64,000 nt of DNA from Blastomussa wellsi (Eukaryota; Cnidaria; Anthozoa; Scleractinia; Plerogyridae): positions 31,158,103-31,222,102 of the forward strand of contig OX393561.1 of the NCBI GenBank assembly GCA_947652115.1, written 5' to 3'. Below the pieces are notes generated by a model that worked only from the letters and a program-made list of their open reading frames with translations, made no database searches and was not told the origin of the DNA. Positions 36,701 through 47,059 of this stretch are shown here, one piece after another (the stretch's first letter is position 1; every line of letters begins with the position of its first letter). Both the position numbers and the translations under genes were made by a program.

Positions 36701-39700
36701 AAGAAGTCATTGGAAGCAATTCTTCTGTGGAGCAACTTAAATTGAAAGCTCTGAAGTTTTGTTTCTTTTGTACAAAAGAAGGGCAGAATATATGATTTAT
36801 CCCATTGAATCAAGTGCTCGTAGTTTTCGCAGTCATTTAGCCATTTTTCCTGGCTATTAGAAGGCGTTGTAGCGATTCGTTTGACAATTGACTTATAAGC
36901 TGCATTGCAAATATTTATAGACGATAAAAGCTTTTGACCGCAAGTGAGCTCGCTTTTGGGATTAATTATCTCGTGAGGCTGAAAATATGTTTTCAATGTT
37001 TTTATAGAGGAGACAACACCATAGTAGTTTACAAAGGTCGTCTTAATTTTGTAACGAGTTTTAAAAACGTTATATTTTAGAAAGACAGTGTTTTGGTCCA
37101 ATACATCTTTGACATGATTGACTCCCGCACTTGACCAATTTCGAAAAAAGATAGGTCGGTTAGCAATCCTTATAAGGGAGTTGTACCATATCGGTGAGTT
37201 TCTGAAATGTGTGGGGTTTTCTTCATAGTTTAGATCAGACCAAATTTTAATTATTTCTTTGGTAAAGTTATCTTGAATACCTAGACCGTCAACATCGGCT
37301 CGCTTTAAGTTACCAGTTAGAAGTAATTGACCGTCATGCTGTTTTATAAAATAATCAAAAAAAAGTTTCCATTTTGCTTGGTTGCTGTGATCAAGATATT
37401 TCTGAACCCATTTGACTTTCAAAGCACAATTAAAAGATTGGATATCTAACATTTTCAACCCACCATCTTTGTATTCATTTATAATTACACTCCTTTTGAT
37501 TTTGTCTCCTCTTCCATCCCAGAGAAAATTGTACAGAAGTTGGTGTATCTCCTTTAGGTGGGGTTGTGAGGACGGTAGAGGTGACATGATGTAAACAAGC
37601 TGAGATGCAGCCAAACTTTTGATAACAGTTATTTTTCCTAGCAGTGTTAATCTTCTAAGCTGCCAACAGTTTAGGATCTTAGAAATTTTTTCTTTTTTTT
37701 CCTGATAGTTAAGCATTGCAGCTTCTTCCTCACTTGTCGAAAACCATACTCCGAGGGCCTTAACCTTTCGGAAGGTCCACTTAATATTTTTGTTTATTTC
37801 TAGTCTGTCTGTTCGGTTTTTAAAAGAACCAATCCAGAGTGCCTCCGTCTTCTCGTAGTTGACCTTTAAGCCTGACAGTTTTGCGAATACATCGAGCAGT
37901 TGAAAGGATCTTTCTATCGAGGCCTTTGTGCCGTCTAATATAAGCGTGGTGTCATCAGCATATTGACTTACTTTACATTCGTTATCCGAAATTTGGATGC
38001 CTTGAATTTCTTTGTCTCGTCTAACTGCCGATCCCAGGATTTCAGCACATAAAATAAAAAGATATGGGGACAAGGGGCAGCCTTGGCGTACTCCCCTACC
38101 CAGACTGAAGAAATCAGATGCCCAGCCATTGTTTTGTATGCTGCTGCTGATGTTCGTATAAAAGAGTTTGATCCAGGAATCAAGCGAATTTCCGAAGTTA
38201 TAGTATCTTAAAGTTTTTTCAATAAATGTCCATTCGAGAGTGTCAAAGGCCTTTTCGAAATCGATAAAAAGCAAAAGTCCCGGAAGTTTTTCAATATCCG
38301 TATAACTTAAAATGCTGTTCAGCAGCCTTATATTTTCGCCGATAAATCGGTTTTTCTGGAATCCTGTTTGATCACTATTTATCACCGAAGGTAAAATTCT
38401 TTTTATTCTGCTGGCGATTGATTTGGTGGCAATTTTGTAGTCACAGTTCAAAAGTGAGATGGGTCTCCAATTTTTTAAAAAACACAAAGATTTGTCTTTT
38501 TTTGGAATTAGCGTTATTAATCCTCTCCTCTGTGTTATTGAAAGAAGGCCTTTAGCATAGGAAGTATTAATGGCGGCGACGAAAAATGACTTTATATCAT
38601 TCCAAAAGACTTTATAAAATTCAGCTGGAATTCCGTCTGTTCCAGGTGTCTTGTTTGATTCCATAGTTTTTAGGCTTTCTAAGCATTCGGCCGCCGTTAG
38701 CAAGCCTTCACAAGATTCTCTTTCGTCGTTGCTGACTTGACATCGGTTATTTTGTTCAAAGAAGAGGTTTTCTCCTATAAATTGTGAAGAGTTATTTTTA
38801 GACGTATAAAGTGTTTGATAAAAGCGTTTTGCCTCATTTAGAATGTCTTCATCTGTATTTAAGGTGGTATTGTCGTCAATCTTCAGATTCCTTATCGTTT
38901 TACTATTAAAATGTCTTTTTTCCAATTCAAAGAAATATTTTGTATTTTTCTCGCCTTCGTTGTACCAACGTGTTCTGGACCTAATAATAGAACCTTGAGT
39001 TTTGTAGGAGATTAGGTGTTCTAAGCTTTGTTTCTTTAGCGCCAGAATCTTACGGATCTCATTTTTCTCGATTTCCGCAGAGCTGTTTTCGAGATTACGT
39101 TCTAACGTTAAGATTTCGGCCTCTAGAGTCCTCTCACTTTGTTTTTGTTTTGCCTTAAGTTGTTTTGCATACTTTATGGAGTTTGCCCTAATTTGCATTT
39201 TCATTACATCCCACAAGAGTATTGCATCTACCGTGTCATCGCCGTTGTATTCTTTTGACACCTTATCTATGGTCGCTTTGATAAGGTCTATGTATTCAGA
39301 ATTTTAAAGAAAATTTGTGTTCAGCTTCCAGAAGCCTGGACCTCTGGGATTTGTGTTATTGCCAAGTGACAAAGTAATCAAAGAGTGATCGGTTTTATAG
39401 CCAGGTAAAATATCGGCCTCAAGTGCATCGGTCGATAGACTTGAGCTAATTAAAAAGAAGTCTAATCGACAGTGTATTTCTGGTTTATTCCTTCTCCACG
39501 TGAAACGCTGTGTGTACGGGTGGAGATCACGCCAGATGTCGGTTAGATCCATGTTTTCTTTAAACATTTCAATTTCTTCTAATGATTTGAAGTGAGTGGT
39601 ACGGTTTCCTCCCTTCTTATCTTTTTCTACATTTTGAACCAAATTAAAGTCTCCTCCTAAAACTAAATGTTCACATTCAAAACTGGATAAGTTGTTGAAA

Positions 39701-42700
39701 ACATTTTTAAAAAAAAAAATCTCGGTCATCATTGTTAGGGGCATAAATATTTTGTAAGGTTATAATTTTGTCCTGAGTTTTGATATCGACTGTAATGAAT
39801 CGTCCATTGGGGTCTGAAAAGTATTTTAATATTTCAAAGGAAAACGTGTTGTTAAACAAAATACAAACCCCTGCTCTCGAACTTGACAGACTACTGAAGA
39901 GGCCTTTGTATCCCCATTCAGCTAACCAGAGGTTTTCTGTTTCTTGTGAGCTGTGTACTTCTTGCAAGAAATAGACAGAAAAATTTTTGTTTCTTAACCA
40001 ATTAAAGGTTTCTCTTCTCTTGACATCATTAGATAGTCCTCTAACATTCAAGGAACAGATCATTAAATTATCTACTTTTGGAGCGTTTGATGAATCCATA
40101 TGCAAAACAAAATATTTATGAGAAAAATCCGGAGAGCGGCATTGCGATAAGATAAACACTGATAAACACTTAACCACACAAAAAGTAAACAAAAGTCAAT
40201 GTAAGCTAAAATATCGTTTCTGGGGCACATTGAATGCTATATCTATAGACTACCGTCATTAGGTTGGCTTATGTAGTAGTAAGTAGTGAATAATTTAGAT
40301 ATGTAATAACACACATTGAGCTGCAGTCTGATGAAGCAAAGGATATATATGTCAGTCAATCTACTGCGGAAGCCGGGACTTCGTTTTTCTGCAAATATTC
40401 TGGAATGTTATCTGGACTGTATGAATTCCCTTTAACGAAGAGTCGATCGTTCTTGATGTAAGCTTGAAACTTGAAACTTGGCACCTGTATTGCACCCTAA
40501 GAAATACAACAGATTGTGTATATTTTGATGTTGCTATGACAACAGTCTTGGTTCCAGTCTCTTTCCTCCTTGAATCAAATATTACCATTAGTGACTCGAT
40601 AAGGAGAAATATTTGGTTTATTTGAAACATACACAATGTCCACAGTGCACTAGGTCTCCTTAATAACCTTTAGCAAGTGGATGATGTTTGGTAAAGATCA
40701 ACTACAGGAATTATCATTCCTGCATAAAAGAGACTAGTACCAAGACAGTTGCCATAGTGACATCAAAATGTACACCATTTGGTATATTTCTTAGGATACA
40801 ACATGTGCCAAGTTTCAATTCCATTGCCCTATTATTTACAGAGATATTCTCAATTTTGTGTTTTTTAGCCTTTTTCTGTTAACCTTGTGGCGTCATCAGA
40901 CATCTAATTTGCATAATACAAAAACTTGAATATCTCTGGAACAGGAGAAGATATCGCAGAAAGGAAAACGCCATTCTTCATCATTTTGAAATGCCTTTCA
41001 AATAAAGTTAACTTGTTTTTCATTTCATAGGCACTTTAAATGTTTGTAACTTGTAATTATCGCCTTGGTATCCTTCAGGGAATTCTATGTCAATTTTGGT
41101 ATTATGCCTGTTGCTTCCCGCACTAGTCAGCTGACACAACCAGTTTTTGCTCGCATGTAGCCAAGCATACTTTTTCCAGTATTCCGTTTGTGTTTGACCT
41201 TCTATGCAGAAGCTCTTTGGTCTCTTACCAACCCTCCAAGTTGGGACCATTTGTTGCCATGTCAACCAAAATTTTGATGCTGGTGACTAAACTGCAACAG
41301 AAGTCGCCAGCTGGCAACTAAAATTGAGAAGAAGAATTGAGCGTTTAAGCTAACTTTAGCGACTGAAATTTTTCATTGGCGAACAACCAGTGGCCATTAC
41401 TAAGGAAAAAATAATCTTGGAGGGATGCTTATACTAACAGTATTTAAATAATTTTCTCTTGCATATTTATTTCCTTCACTGCTATGTTTTCTTGTGCACA
41501 TGTAAGCCTTCACATGTCTCGTCTCCAATAAACACAATTCCTGTCTCTGTTGTTTTTGTCCATTAGAACACAGGGTCCGAAACTGCGACCACCTGGTCGC
41601 CAATGCGACTGAAAATTGAGTGTTAGCGTTGTGTCAATGTTTTGAACAAGCACCCAAGGAATTAAATCGAAAAAATTTTCGCATTTGCTTTCAGCAAGAA
41701 ACTTACCCCTTGTCTTGTCAAAGTTTTTAATCTCCACATAAAGTAATTAAGATTAAAAGTAAAGGTAAGATCCTCGTTAGATGACTTTCAACAACTGTTG
41801 TAAACCACGCACTTCGATTGACATAGCAGCCGCCATATTTTCAGCGGTTTCGTCTAAAAGCCATACCGTGGGTGCAATTTTGTTCGGAAGTGGCCTGGAA
41901 TGAGCAATATGGCTGCTTGTTCCTGCGTGGCTTCTTGAAGGCTTTGTACTACTGATCAGTCTTCAAACTAAGATAGCTACCTATTCAACGAAAACTCCTT
42001 TTCAACTGAAGTGTAAGCTACACGATATTTTAATGCCTTTATACATTGAGACAAAAATTTTACGAACCACTTTTTGGCGACCAGATTTTTTCATTTGGCG
42101 ACTGAAAAAAAATATTCAGTCGCCACTTGGTGCCTCCATGAAAAAGTTAATTCCAGACCCTGGAACATAAACATAACTTTCTCTGTAGCAAAATGCAGCA
42201 GGAACTAAATCAAGAGTAAATCCTATTGTTAAGTTTGGTACTCAGAAAATAAACCAGATTAGCATCTGTATTCAACACATGGTTAGAAGGATTCTCAAAG
42301 ATGTTTTAGGTGCTTTTGTTGTTGTGGATCATTGTAATAATAATTTTTATAACATGGCAATTATATTGAAATTGAAACGTGTATGAAAATGGATCATGTC
42401 ATTCCCTGGCCGGTTGAATAACCATGTGACCACCAAAAGCGGCATGGGTATTTTGATAGTTCATTTAATACTCACCCTGTCAATTTATTTCATGACGTAA
42501 CATGCAATCTATCATTATAATTGCAAAACAGCAAGAAACTAACCTCTGACAAGCTTGAGATACATGATCAGAGACACTGTATCTAACATCCATAATATTG
42601 ATGAGAGTTTCACTGTCATTGACCTCATAAAATGGAGCACGACCACACACCAGCATAAACAGAATGACACCAAGACTCCAAATGTCTAAAACAAAATTAG

Positions 42701-45700
42701 ACGCAATTGACGTATATTTAACAATATTATCCTACAAAATCGCGCAGAATATCATCTGAAACTAAGCCAACAAGGCCCGAGGCCATCAAGGCAAATTGCC
42801 TTAAATCAGACAACATTCTACAAGATTGAGCAGGATAATTGTTAAATTATTCAACAAAATGTCAACGACATTGTACATCACATGTTTAGTCCCCAGCATA
42901 AAACTGGCCCATTAAGCCATTTATAAGCCTGGGTGGAGAGAGACACTGCAAGACCAAGATGATCCCAGACTCTGTAAGCTGACAGTCCACTGAGCTGACC
43001 CTAAGGCCACTGCATCTTCCATACCCACAAAATGGAAAAGAACAGTAATTATGTTTTTTTGTTGTTGTTGTTGTTGACTGTTTAAGCTACATTTATACGG
43101 GACCTCACTGGAACTGTTCTGAACCGAACTGGGCCAGATCAGCCTCTGTTTACATGGAACCGTTTGGAACCGCTCCAGGTGTCTACATTCATGGGATCAT
43201 TCTGGGACTGGTCTGGTACGGAACCAAAACTGGACCTGTGGATTTATTCTGCGGGTAAACAGAAGGCCTATCCGGTCCTGATTTTGGACTGGATCTATTT
43301 GGATCCGTTTGGAACAGGTCCAGTGCAAACATAGCCTTAGTGTGTTACCCAGTAATGCACATGCACAGCCGTGCCAAGCAAATCATTGTTATAATGAGCA
43401 ATATTTACAATGAGCAATATTTAGTGTGTTACCCAATAACACACATGTAGAGTTGCACTACAGTAAGCAGATCATTTATTTTTGTGGGAAGGTTAGTGTG
43501 CTTGACTCCGGATCGCGCGGCCTGGGTTTGAGCCCTGGCCTGGGTACTGCATCATGTTCTTGGGAAAGACACTTCACTCTCACAGTGTCTCTATCTCTAC
43601 CCAGGTGTATAAACGGGTACCAGCCAATTGACTGCTGGGGGATAGCCCTGCAATGCACTAGCATCCCATCCAGGGGGGAGTAGCAATACTCTCAGTCACT
43701 TCATGCTATGGAAACCGTGATAAGCTCCGGCAAGATGGGCCACTAGGCTCACATGCCGACTTTTCTTTTTTCAACGAAAAAAGCAGGTGTTGTCATGAGT
43801 AATATTTACTGCATCTCCCATACCCTCAAAGTGGGAAAGAAGAGTATTTATGGTTTCTCTTATCAAAACTTTAGTGCGTTACCTAGTAACACACATGTAC
43901 AGCTGCGTAAAGCAGATCACTTATTTTTCTACAAAAAAGGTGCTATCATGAATAATATTTACAAATTGTAGTTACCTGACTGTTTTTTTCTTCCCCCATC
44001 AATCAAACGTACCCATGCACAATCCCATGTCAGGTCAGGAATTCAAAGCTGAATTGGATCTCAAATTTAAGTTGACGCTAAGATAAGACAATTTAGCTTG
44101 TGACAGGTTTGTTTGAAATAGAGCACCATGTCTCACTTTTTGATGGAACCAGAAACTTTTGAATTGCACTTGATGGATACTTGTTGAATAATTTTGTAGT
44201 AACAGCTGCCTTACATATTATCATACTGTAATGGGCAATGATTGCAGTAATGTTGACAACGAGACAATTTCAAAGCAAACAAGAAATTACTACATTCTAC
44301 ACTACATTCAGGAAGCGACAAGTGTTACCACAGGTATGAGTATTGTGCAAGGAATTTCTTTCTTGGTGAAACACAACTCACAAATGTTGTTCTTGCTGCT
44401 GTTAGCAAAGAAAACTATAAAAGTCCTGGAAAAGATCTATGAACGTTATTTAGGTCTTGTGAGTCATCATATTCAATCATCACATTCATAAAATATAGTG
44501 TCATTGATCTCATCCAAATACCTTTGTAGTGTAAACATCTTGCAAAAATCCAAGTGTGTAATTTTATATTTCCAACCTCTATATGACCACTAAAATGTTA
44601 TACTTCTTTGATCGCTATAATTAAAGGGTGTTACAAAATATCCATTTGAAACAACCCAAGTTTCATTCAATAGTATAAAATTTTGTACTTGTGTACTTTA
44701 CAACTTGAGATTCTTTTAGCAATTACTGTGATCTTAACATGTCAAATTTTAAAAAACCGACCAACATTGAAACAAAAAGTTAAATGAAAAATCTATTAAT
44801 AAACACATTAATTTGTCATTTACATGTATTTCTTGCAACCGAAAAACAAAATTCTTTCAAGTTTAAGTTGATAATAGCAGATGTCGATAATGACAGCGTG
44901 AGCATTCAGTCACTTTTAATGCTGATAAATTTAGTATAACGAGCAGAACAAAATATCATTTCAAGTGTAAACTCAGCTCCGGAAGATCGATGCCAGCCAA
45001 TCAAGTATGTACAGTTGATATTGCAGAAAGTTCAGTGAAATTTGAAAGCTAACCACAGGAGGTCCAGTGAAAGTTACATTTTTTAGGGAGCTGAAAAACT
45101 CACTATTTGCTACGCATTTTAATACATGCATGTACAGAGGTCTACACAGGGCCAGGAAAATATATTCGGAAACGTGCGGTTCGAACGGTGTAAGCAAATT
45201 AACGCATGACCTCCAGTAATTTTCAACACTTGAACAGCCAAGCAGCATCACATTCAACTTCATGGACATATTGTAAAATAAATAATAATTTCCAAAAGGA
45301 CCAAAATTATTCCTGCTACAAACGGCACACCACTAATTTTATGAATCAAACGCAGAAGGCCGAAGCATGTTTTAATTTGGTTATTAAAGGTGAAATATGT
45401 GAACTGAAGATGCACATTATTTCAATGCGCTTACCCACAGCAAAATAAAACAGCACGAGGAAGTGAACACGCAACTTTCAAAGCATACATTTTATAATAA
45501 GATGTATTGAAAAAAGAACTTACCAACCGCTGGAGCTTCGTACGAATCTCCGAGTAAAACCTCGGGGGCGGAATATGCTAGCGATCCGCAAGAGGTATCA
45601 AGCTTTTGCCCTGGAGAGAACTTGTTCGAAAATCCAAAATCTGTAAGCTTAGCGACATCTAAACTCTTGAAGAATATCACATTTTCAAGCTTCAAATCCC

Positions 45701-46121
45701 GGTGCACTATGTGCAATTTGTGGCAATAGTCAATAGCGAGTACAATTTGTTGAAAATAATGTCGAGCTTTGTCTTCGCTAAGGCCTTGCTCATGGTTCAT
45801 AATATATTCATACATATCGCCGCCATCGCCTAATTCTTGAACAAGATAAAGTTTAGTTTGCGTATCGATCACTTCATAGAGTCTAACTACATTTGGATGT
45901 TGAACGAGTTTCATGCATCGAACCTCTTTGAAGAGGTGAGCCCGGGAGATCTCGTCGAGTTTAGTTTTGTCAATCACTTTAACAGCCACGCGCTCGCCAG
46001 TAAAAACATGCCTCGCAACTTTGACAACAGCAAAATGTCCGCATCCTAAAGTTTCTTGTAAGTCGTACAATCCGGCGATTTGTCCATCTTTCAAGGTGGA
46101 ATTTTGGGAGTATTTCGCCAT
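29456..46121 (-). CDS. SNRK: SNRK: SNF-related serine/threonine protein kinase, complete five-exon coding region
   Basis: Join 46121-45524, 42685-42544, 35179-34970, 32998-32828, 30752-29456. The lengths 598, 142, 210, 171 and 1297 nt sum to 2418 nt, or 805 residues plus stop, and all splice phases agree (human SNRK is about 765 residues). SNRK is a Ser/Thr kinase of the AMPK-related family, activated by LKB1 phosphorylation of the T-loop. Visible residues: glycine loop GCGHFAVV (26-33), VAVK lysine K48, helix-C E66, HRDLKLEN with D142 and N147, DFG D161, and T-loop T176 within DTSCGS. The kinase domain is spread over exons 1-3. A UBA-like segment in exons 3-4 follows, then a long Ser/Asp/Gly-rich tail ending [13 protein letters not shown] carries Leu where most kinases have Pro. 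Introns total about 14 kb and are full of transposons. Confidence 0.97.
31186..31447 (-). mobile_element. tRNA-derived SINE, copy 1
   Basis: On the minus strand the head has an A-box-like TAATGGTTAGCGTGCTGGA and a B-box GGGTTCGAGGCCC. The body contains CCATCCAGGGGGGAGTAG-type and TCATGCTACAGC phrases, and the element ends near a TTTACCTTTTT tail. The body matches the copies at 43476-43771 and 49407-49676. It has no coding function; the plus-strand ORF here is an artefact. Confidence 0.8.
31586..31868. mobile_element. MITE with CTTAGGCTACATTTACA ends, copy 1
   Basis: The left end, CTTAGGCTACATTTACA, is mirrored by TGTAAACTTAGCCTAAG at the right. The interior is rich in GGACCGGAACC / GGATCCGTTTGGA phrases, which also pair. 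It shares sequence and layout with 43081-43340. There is no transposase and the superfamily was not determined. Confidence 0.75.
32828..32998 (-). CDS. SNRK: SNRK coding exon 4 (end of UBA-like segment)
   Basis: A 171-nt exon between a TTATAG acceptor and a GTACTG donor, phase 2 in and out. The peptide [20 protein letters not shown] matches the human segment YNHITATYFLLAERILRE, which is diagnostic for SNRK. It is followed by a basic run (SIRRRRNGR). Three overlapping plus-strand ORFs cover this exon and are shadows. Confidence 0.95.
34128..34157 (-). repeat. (GGGGGA)n G-tract repeat on the SNRK sense strand
   Basis: The plus strand reads five C-runs of five or more separated by single T. On the SNRK transcript strand this is five G-runs with single-base loops, a textbook G-quadruplex-forming pattern in the intron. 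Confidence 0.9.
34393..34520 (+). repeat. Irregular tandem repeat, about 22-25 bp unit
   Basis: The phrase GGTTAGCCTAC with CACTCTGG or CACTTTGG before it recurs at least five times with small variations. It is a short degenerate minisatellite within SNRK intron 3. Confidence 0.75.
34606..34700 (+). mobile_element. tRNA-like SINE head, degenerate
   Basis: GTCTCGGTGGTGTAGTGG resembles an A-box region and CCGGGATCGAGAC a B-box, spaced as in a tRNA. A short body ending in TTTTTTACC and an A-rich stretch follows. It is degenerate and differs from the main SINE family in this window. Confidence 0.4.
34970..35179 (-). CDS. SNRK: SNRK coding exon 3 (end of kinase domain, start of UBA-like segment)
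   Basis: A 210-nt exon between a CAACAG acceptor and a GTAAGT donor, phase 2 in and out. It encodes [20 protein letters not shown], then MADSWFQGG, matching the C-lobe end of the kinase (human DLITRMLQRDPKRRASLEEI, NHPWLQGV). [20 protein letters not shown] follows, matching the SNRK linker LSEEEHNSIIQRMVLGDIAD. The foldback nest in intron 2 starts only 65 bp upstream of this exon's acceptor. Confidence 0.96.
35754..36121 (-). pseudogene. LINE ORF2 C-terminal piece, downstream of the MITE insertion
   Basis: The frame continues after the MITE with [20 protein letters not shown], then [16 protein letters not shown] and so on to a stop at 35754. The C-x2-C-x7-H-x4-C pattern is the C-terminal zinc-knuckle seen in L1-clade ORF2 proteins. 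It joins in frame with the upstream piece ending FLCKIGIS if one TTAA copy and the MITE are ignored. Confidence 0.85.
36126..36677. mobile_element. MITE family B: TTAA-flanked long foldback inside LINE ORF2
   Basis: TTAA at 36122-36125 and 36678-36681. The ends AGTGCTACTACGATGAAATT and its near-perfect mirror start two arms of roughly 265 bp each. They match almost throughout (for example AATTCTCCTTGTTCCATGAC against GTCATGGAACAAGGAGAATT), with a short centre near 36390-36413. There is no coding capacity. The LINE protein frame running into it for some 50 codons is read-through. A related single end sits at 55508. Confidence 0.92.
36678..39303 (-). pseudogene. LINE ORF2 reverse transcriptase region
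   Basis: An open frame from about 39303 down to the MITE border. It has RT motifs in order: the [13 protein letters not shown] fingers region, [15 protein letters not shown] with catalytic Asp (motif A), [18 protein letters not shown] (motif B), [11 protein letters not shown] (motif C, catalytic YADD), and [15 protein letters not shown] (motif D). The ADD active site and spacing are typical of L1/Tx1-type RTs. The frame is separated from the endonuclease part by one TAA stop at about 39304. Nearly intact coding implies the insertion is not very old. Confidence 0.92.
39307..40099 (-). pseudogene. LINE ORF2 endonuclease region (frameshifted)
   Basis: It begins at an ATG (40099) with [20 protein letters not shown], followed by [15 protein letters not shown]: the APE-type endonuclease N-terminus with the catalytic Asn and the QE motif. 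After a frameshift in a run of A near 39710 it continues with [12 protein letters not shown] (GDFN motif), RLDFFLIS and [10 protein letters not shown] (the SDH-equivalent TDH motif). Two frames are needed to read the whole domain. Confidence 0.88.
40356..40469 (-). pseudogene. LINE ORF1, last 37 codons
   Basis: On the minus strand the frame [20 protein letters not shown], then [17 protein letters not shown], ends with TGA at 40358-40356. The [15 protein letters not shown] strand resembles the C-terminal domain of L1/Tx1 ORF1 proteins. The fragment stops at the insertion junction, showing that this copy was truncated at its 5' end during reverse transcription. Confidence 0.6.
41571..42162. mobile_element. 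hAT-like MITE with CAGGGTC ends
   Basis: The left end, CAGGGTCCGAAACTGCGACC, is mirrored on the right by AATTCCAGACCCTG, with the GGCGACTGAAAA phrases nearby also inverted (AATGCGACTGAAAATT against TTTTCAGTCGCC-type). CAGGG termini are characteristic of hAT elements. The flanks share only GAACA, so the expected 8-bp duplication is imperfect. There is no transposase ORF. Confidence 0.7.
42544..42685 (-). CDS. SNRK: SNRK coding exon 2 (kinase C-lobe)
   Basis: A 142-nt exon between a TTTTAG acceptor and a GTTAGT donor. Its first two bases finish an Asp codon begun in exon 1. The peptide [20 protein letters not shown], then [20 protein letters not shown], is the DxWSxG (subdomain IX) region of the kinase, nearly identical to human SNRK. 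It was too short to be obvious as an ORF but is confirmed by phase on both sides. Confidence 0.96.
42893..43022 (+). mobile_element. SINE fragment
   Basis: Contains GCCATTTATAAGCCTGGGTG then GAGAGAGACACTG, which match the internal part of the SINE family seen at 31186-31447 (in the reverse direction). Head and tail are missing. Confidence 0.5.
43081..43340. mobile_element. MITE with TTTAAGCTACATTTA ends, copy 2
   Basis: Same layout as 31586-31868: the left end, TAAGCTACATTTATACGGGA, is mirrored by GTCCAGTGCAAACATAGCC at the right, with CTGGACC / GGATCC-rich arms. It lies in SNRK intron 1, while the other copy lies in SNRK intron 4. Confidence 0.7.
43476..43771 (+). mobile_element. tRNA-derived SINE, copy 2
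   Basis: The head has TTAGTGTGCTTGACTCC (A-box area) and a GGGTTTGAGCCCT B-box. Then GTTCTTGGGAAAGACACTTC, GCATCCCATCCAGGGGGGAG and CACTTCATGCTATGGAAACC follow, ending in CGACTTTTCTTTTTT. Apparent ORFs on both strands are SINE artefacts. Confidence 0.8.
45524..46121 (-). CDS. SNRK: SNRK coding exon 1 (start codon, kinase N-lobe and activation loop)
   Basis: The ATG at 46121 is preceded by AAAAAGG and followed by a frame of 199 codons plus one base, ending at a GGTAAGT-type donor at 45523. The start is chosen because [20 protein letters not shown] aligns with the SNRK N-terminus at the expected distance from the glycine loop. The exon contains the ATP-binding lysine, the HRD and DFG motifs and the LKB1-type T-loop through [20 protein letters not shown]. 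Beyond the donor the frame reads into the intron for ten more codons. Confidence 0.97.
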
Positions 46122-46260
46122 CCTTTTTCCTCAAACATCCTGACATAGATCGGCCATTTCGGTGCGCTGTTGATGCAAACAATATTCGGAAACAGACAAT
46201 GGAAACGTCAGTTTACATCATAGAACCAATCAGAACGCGTGGAATTGACGAAGAGAGCTG
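46122..46260 (-). promoter_or_regulatory. SNRK 5' flank with CCAAT box
   Basis: Directly upstream of the SNRK ATG. A CCAATCAG motif at 46226-46230 on the plus strand is an NF-Y-type box, which works in both orientations, about 105 bp from the start codon. No TATA box was identified. Confidence 0.35.
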
Positions 46261-47059
46261 AAGAGCGAAGGATTGGAACGATCTTGCAGAATGTCTTTTT
46301 GGCCGCAGGTTATCAAATATTTGTTCTTTACCCCTTCGCGTTTATACAACCTTAATAACAAGGACGGAAGATATGAAATTTAATATAAGGAGGGGGCTAG
46401 AGCAATTTTTATTGGAAAACAAATTGATTTCACATATCTATTGCTCTTTGCCGCCGTACATTGAATTACGCGGTTGGCAATGAAAATAATTCACCCGTCA
46501 ATGTTCTGATTTTAAGATAAATTCAACTTTTAATAATGTAGCATTAAAAATGTTAATACAAATCAAAATGTACTCGATCATGATAGTTAAATGGGGTCAC
46601 ACGCCGTAGCAGCACTTTATTATCATTTAGCCTGCGAACAGGCTCCCAGCGAGCCGAACATAGCCTAACACAGCTCGCAAATTCGGCTTCATTCGCTCGT
46701 CGAAATTTTCCCCAAAATTTCCCCACTGGGGAACCATTTCGCCGGCTAATTATCATTGTACATGTATAGGAAATAGTAAGTTATGGTCATCGTGAAACGC
46801 CTTTTCATTGGAGGAACCTGAAGTCTGTGTTTTTTTTAAGTATAAATATAAAATACAGGATACAACTTTTTAAAGACATATTTCGGCATTACTTATGGAT
46901 AAAATAACACTTTCCACAAATGCAGGCTATATCACCAAAAATGCTAACAGGTCTTAATATAGACAAGACCACAACGATAGACAAATGAAGAGTGCCGGAT
47001 CTAGTGTAGACCTGGATCAGTTAAAATCTTAAGACAGTAAGAAGATAAAAACGGTAAAC

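Larger units (their letters stand above)
35471..40469 (-). mobile_element. L1/Tx1-like LINE, 5'-truncated, inserted into MITE family A
   Basis: Minus-strand non-LTR retrotransposon. The target duplication CTTGAAACTT is at 35461-35470 and 40470-40479. It ends in an A-tract on its own strand (T-run from 35471). Contents in transcript order: last codons of ORF1 (to 40356), a spacer of about 255 bp, ORF2 from 40099 to 35754 (endonuclease, reverse transcriptase, C-terminal CCHC), and a short 3' UTR. ORF2 has three lesions: a frameshift in an A-run near 39710, a TAA stop at about 39304, and the MITE at 36126-36677. Most of ORF1 is missing, so it is non-autonomous now. Confidence 0.92.
35248..41035. 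mobile_element. MITE family A: TTAA-flanked foldback element, split by a LINE
   Basis: TTAA at 35244-35247 and 41036-41039. The outer ends AGTGCCTATGAAATGAAAA and its mirror are perfect. The two arms pair for several hundred bases, for example TTTTTGTATTATGCAAAT at the left against ATTTGCATAATACAAAAA at the right. The native element is only the outer parts, about 780 bp (35248-35470 and 40470-41035). The LINE occupies the rest and interrupts the left arm, as shown by resumed pairing of GGCACCTGT-beginning sequence after 40479. A TTAA duplication indicates piggyBac-type mobilisation. Confidence 0.88.
35180..42543 (-). other. SNRK intron 2, mostly transposon
   Basis: A 7.4-kb intron. About 5.8 kb of it is the nested MITE/LINE/MITE insertion at 35244-41039, and a further 0.6 kb is a hAT-type MITE at 41571-42162. 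Without these insertions the intron would be about 1 kb. No SNRK-type exon was seen inside. Confidence 0.9.
42686..45523 (-). other. SNRK intron 1
   Basis: A 2.8-kb intron. It contains a SINE fragment (42893-43022), a MITE (43081-43340), a full SINE (43476-43771) and a partially repeated phrase GTGTTACC(C/T)A(A/G)TAA(C/T)(A/G)CACATG at about 43340, 43427 and 43880. The stretch 43980-45523 is AT-rich with no recognisable element; small ORFs there look random. Confidence 0.85.
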
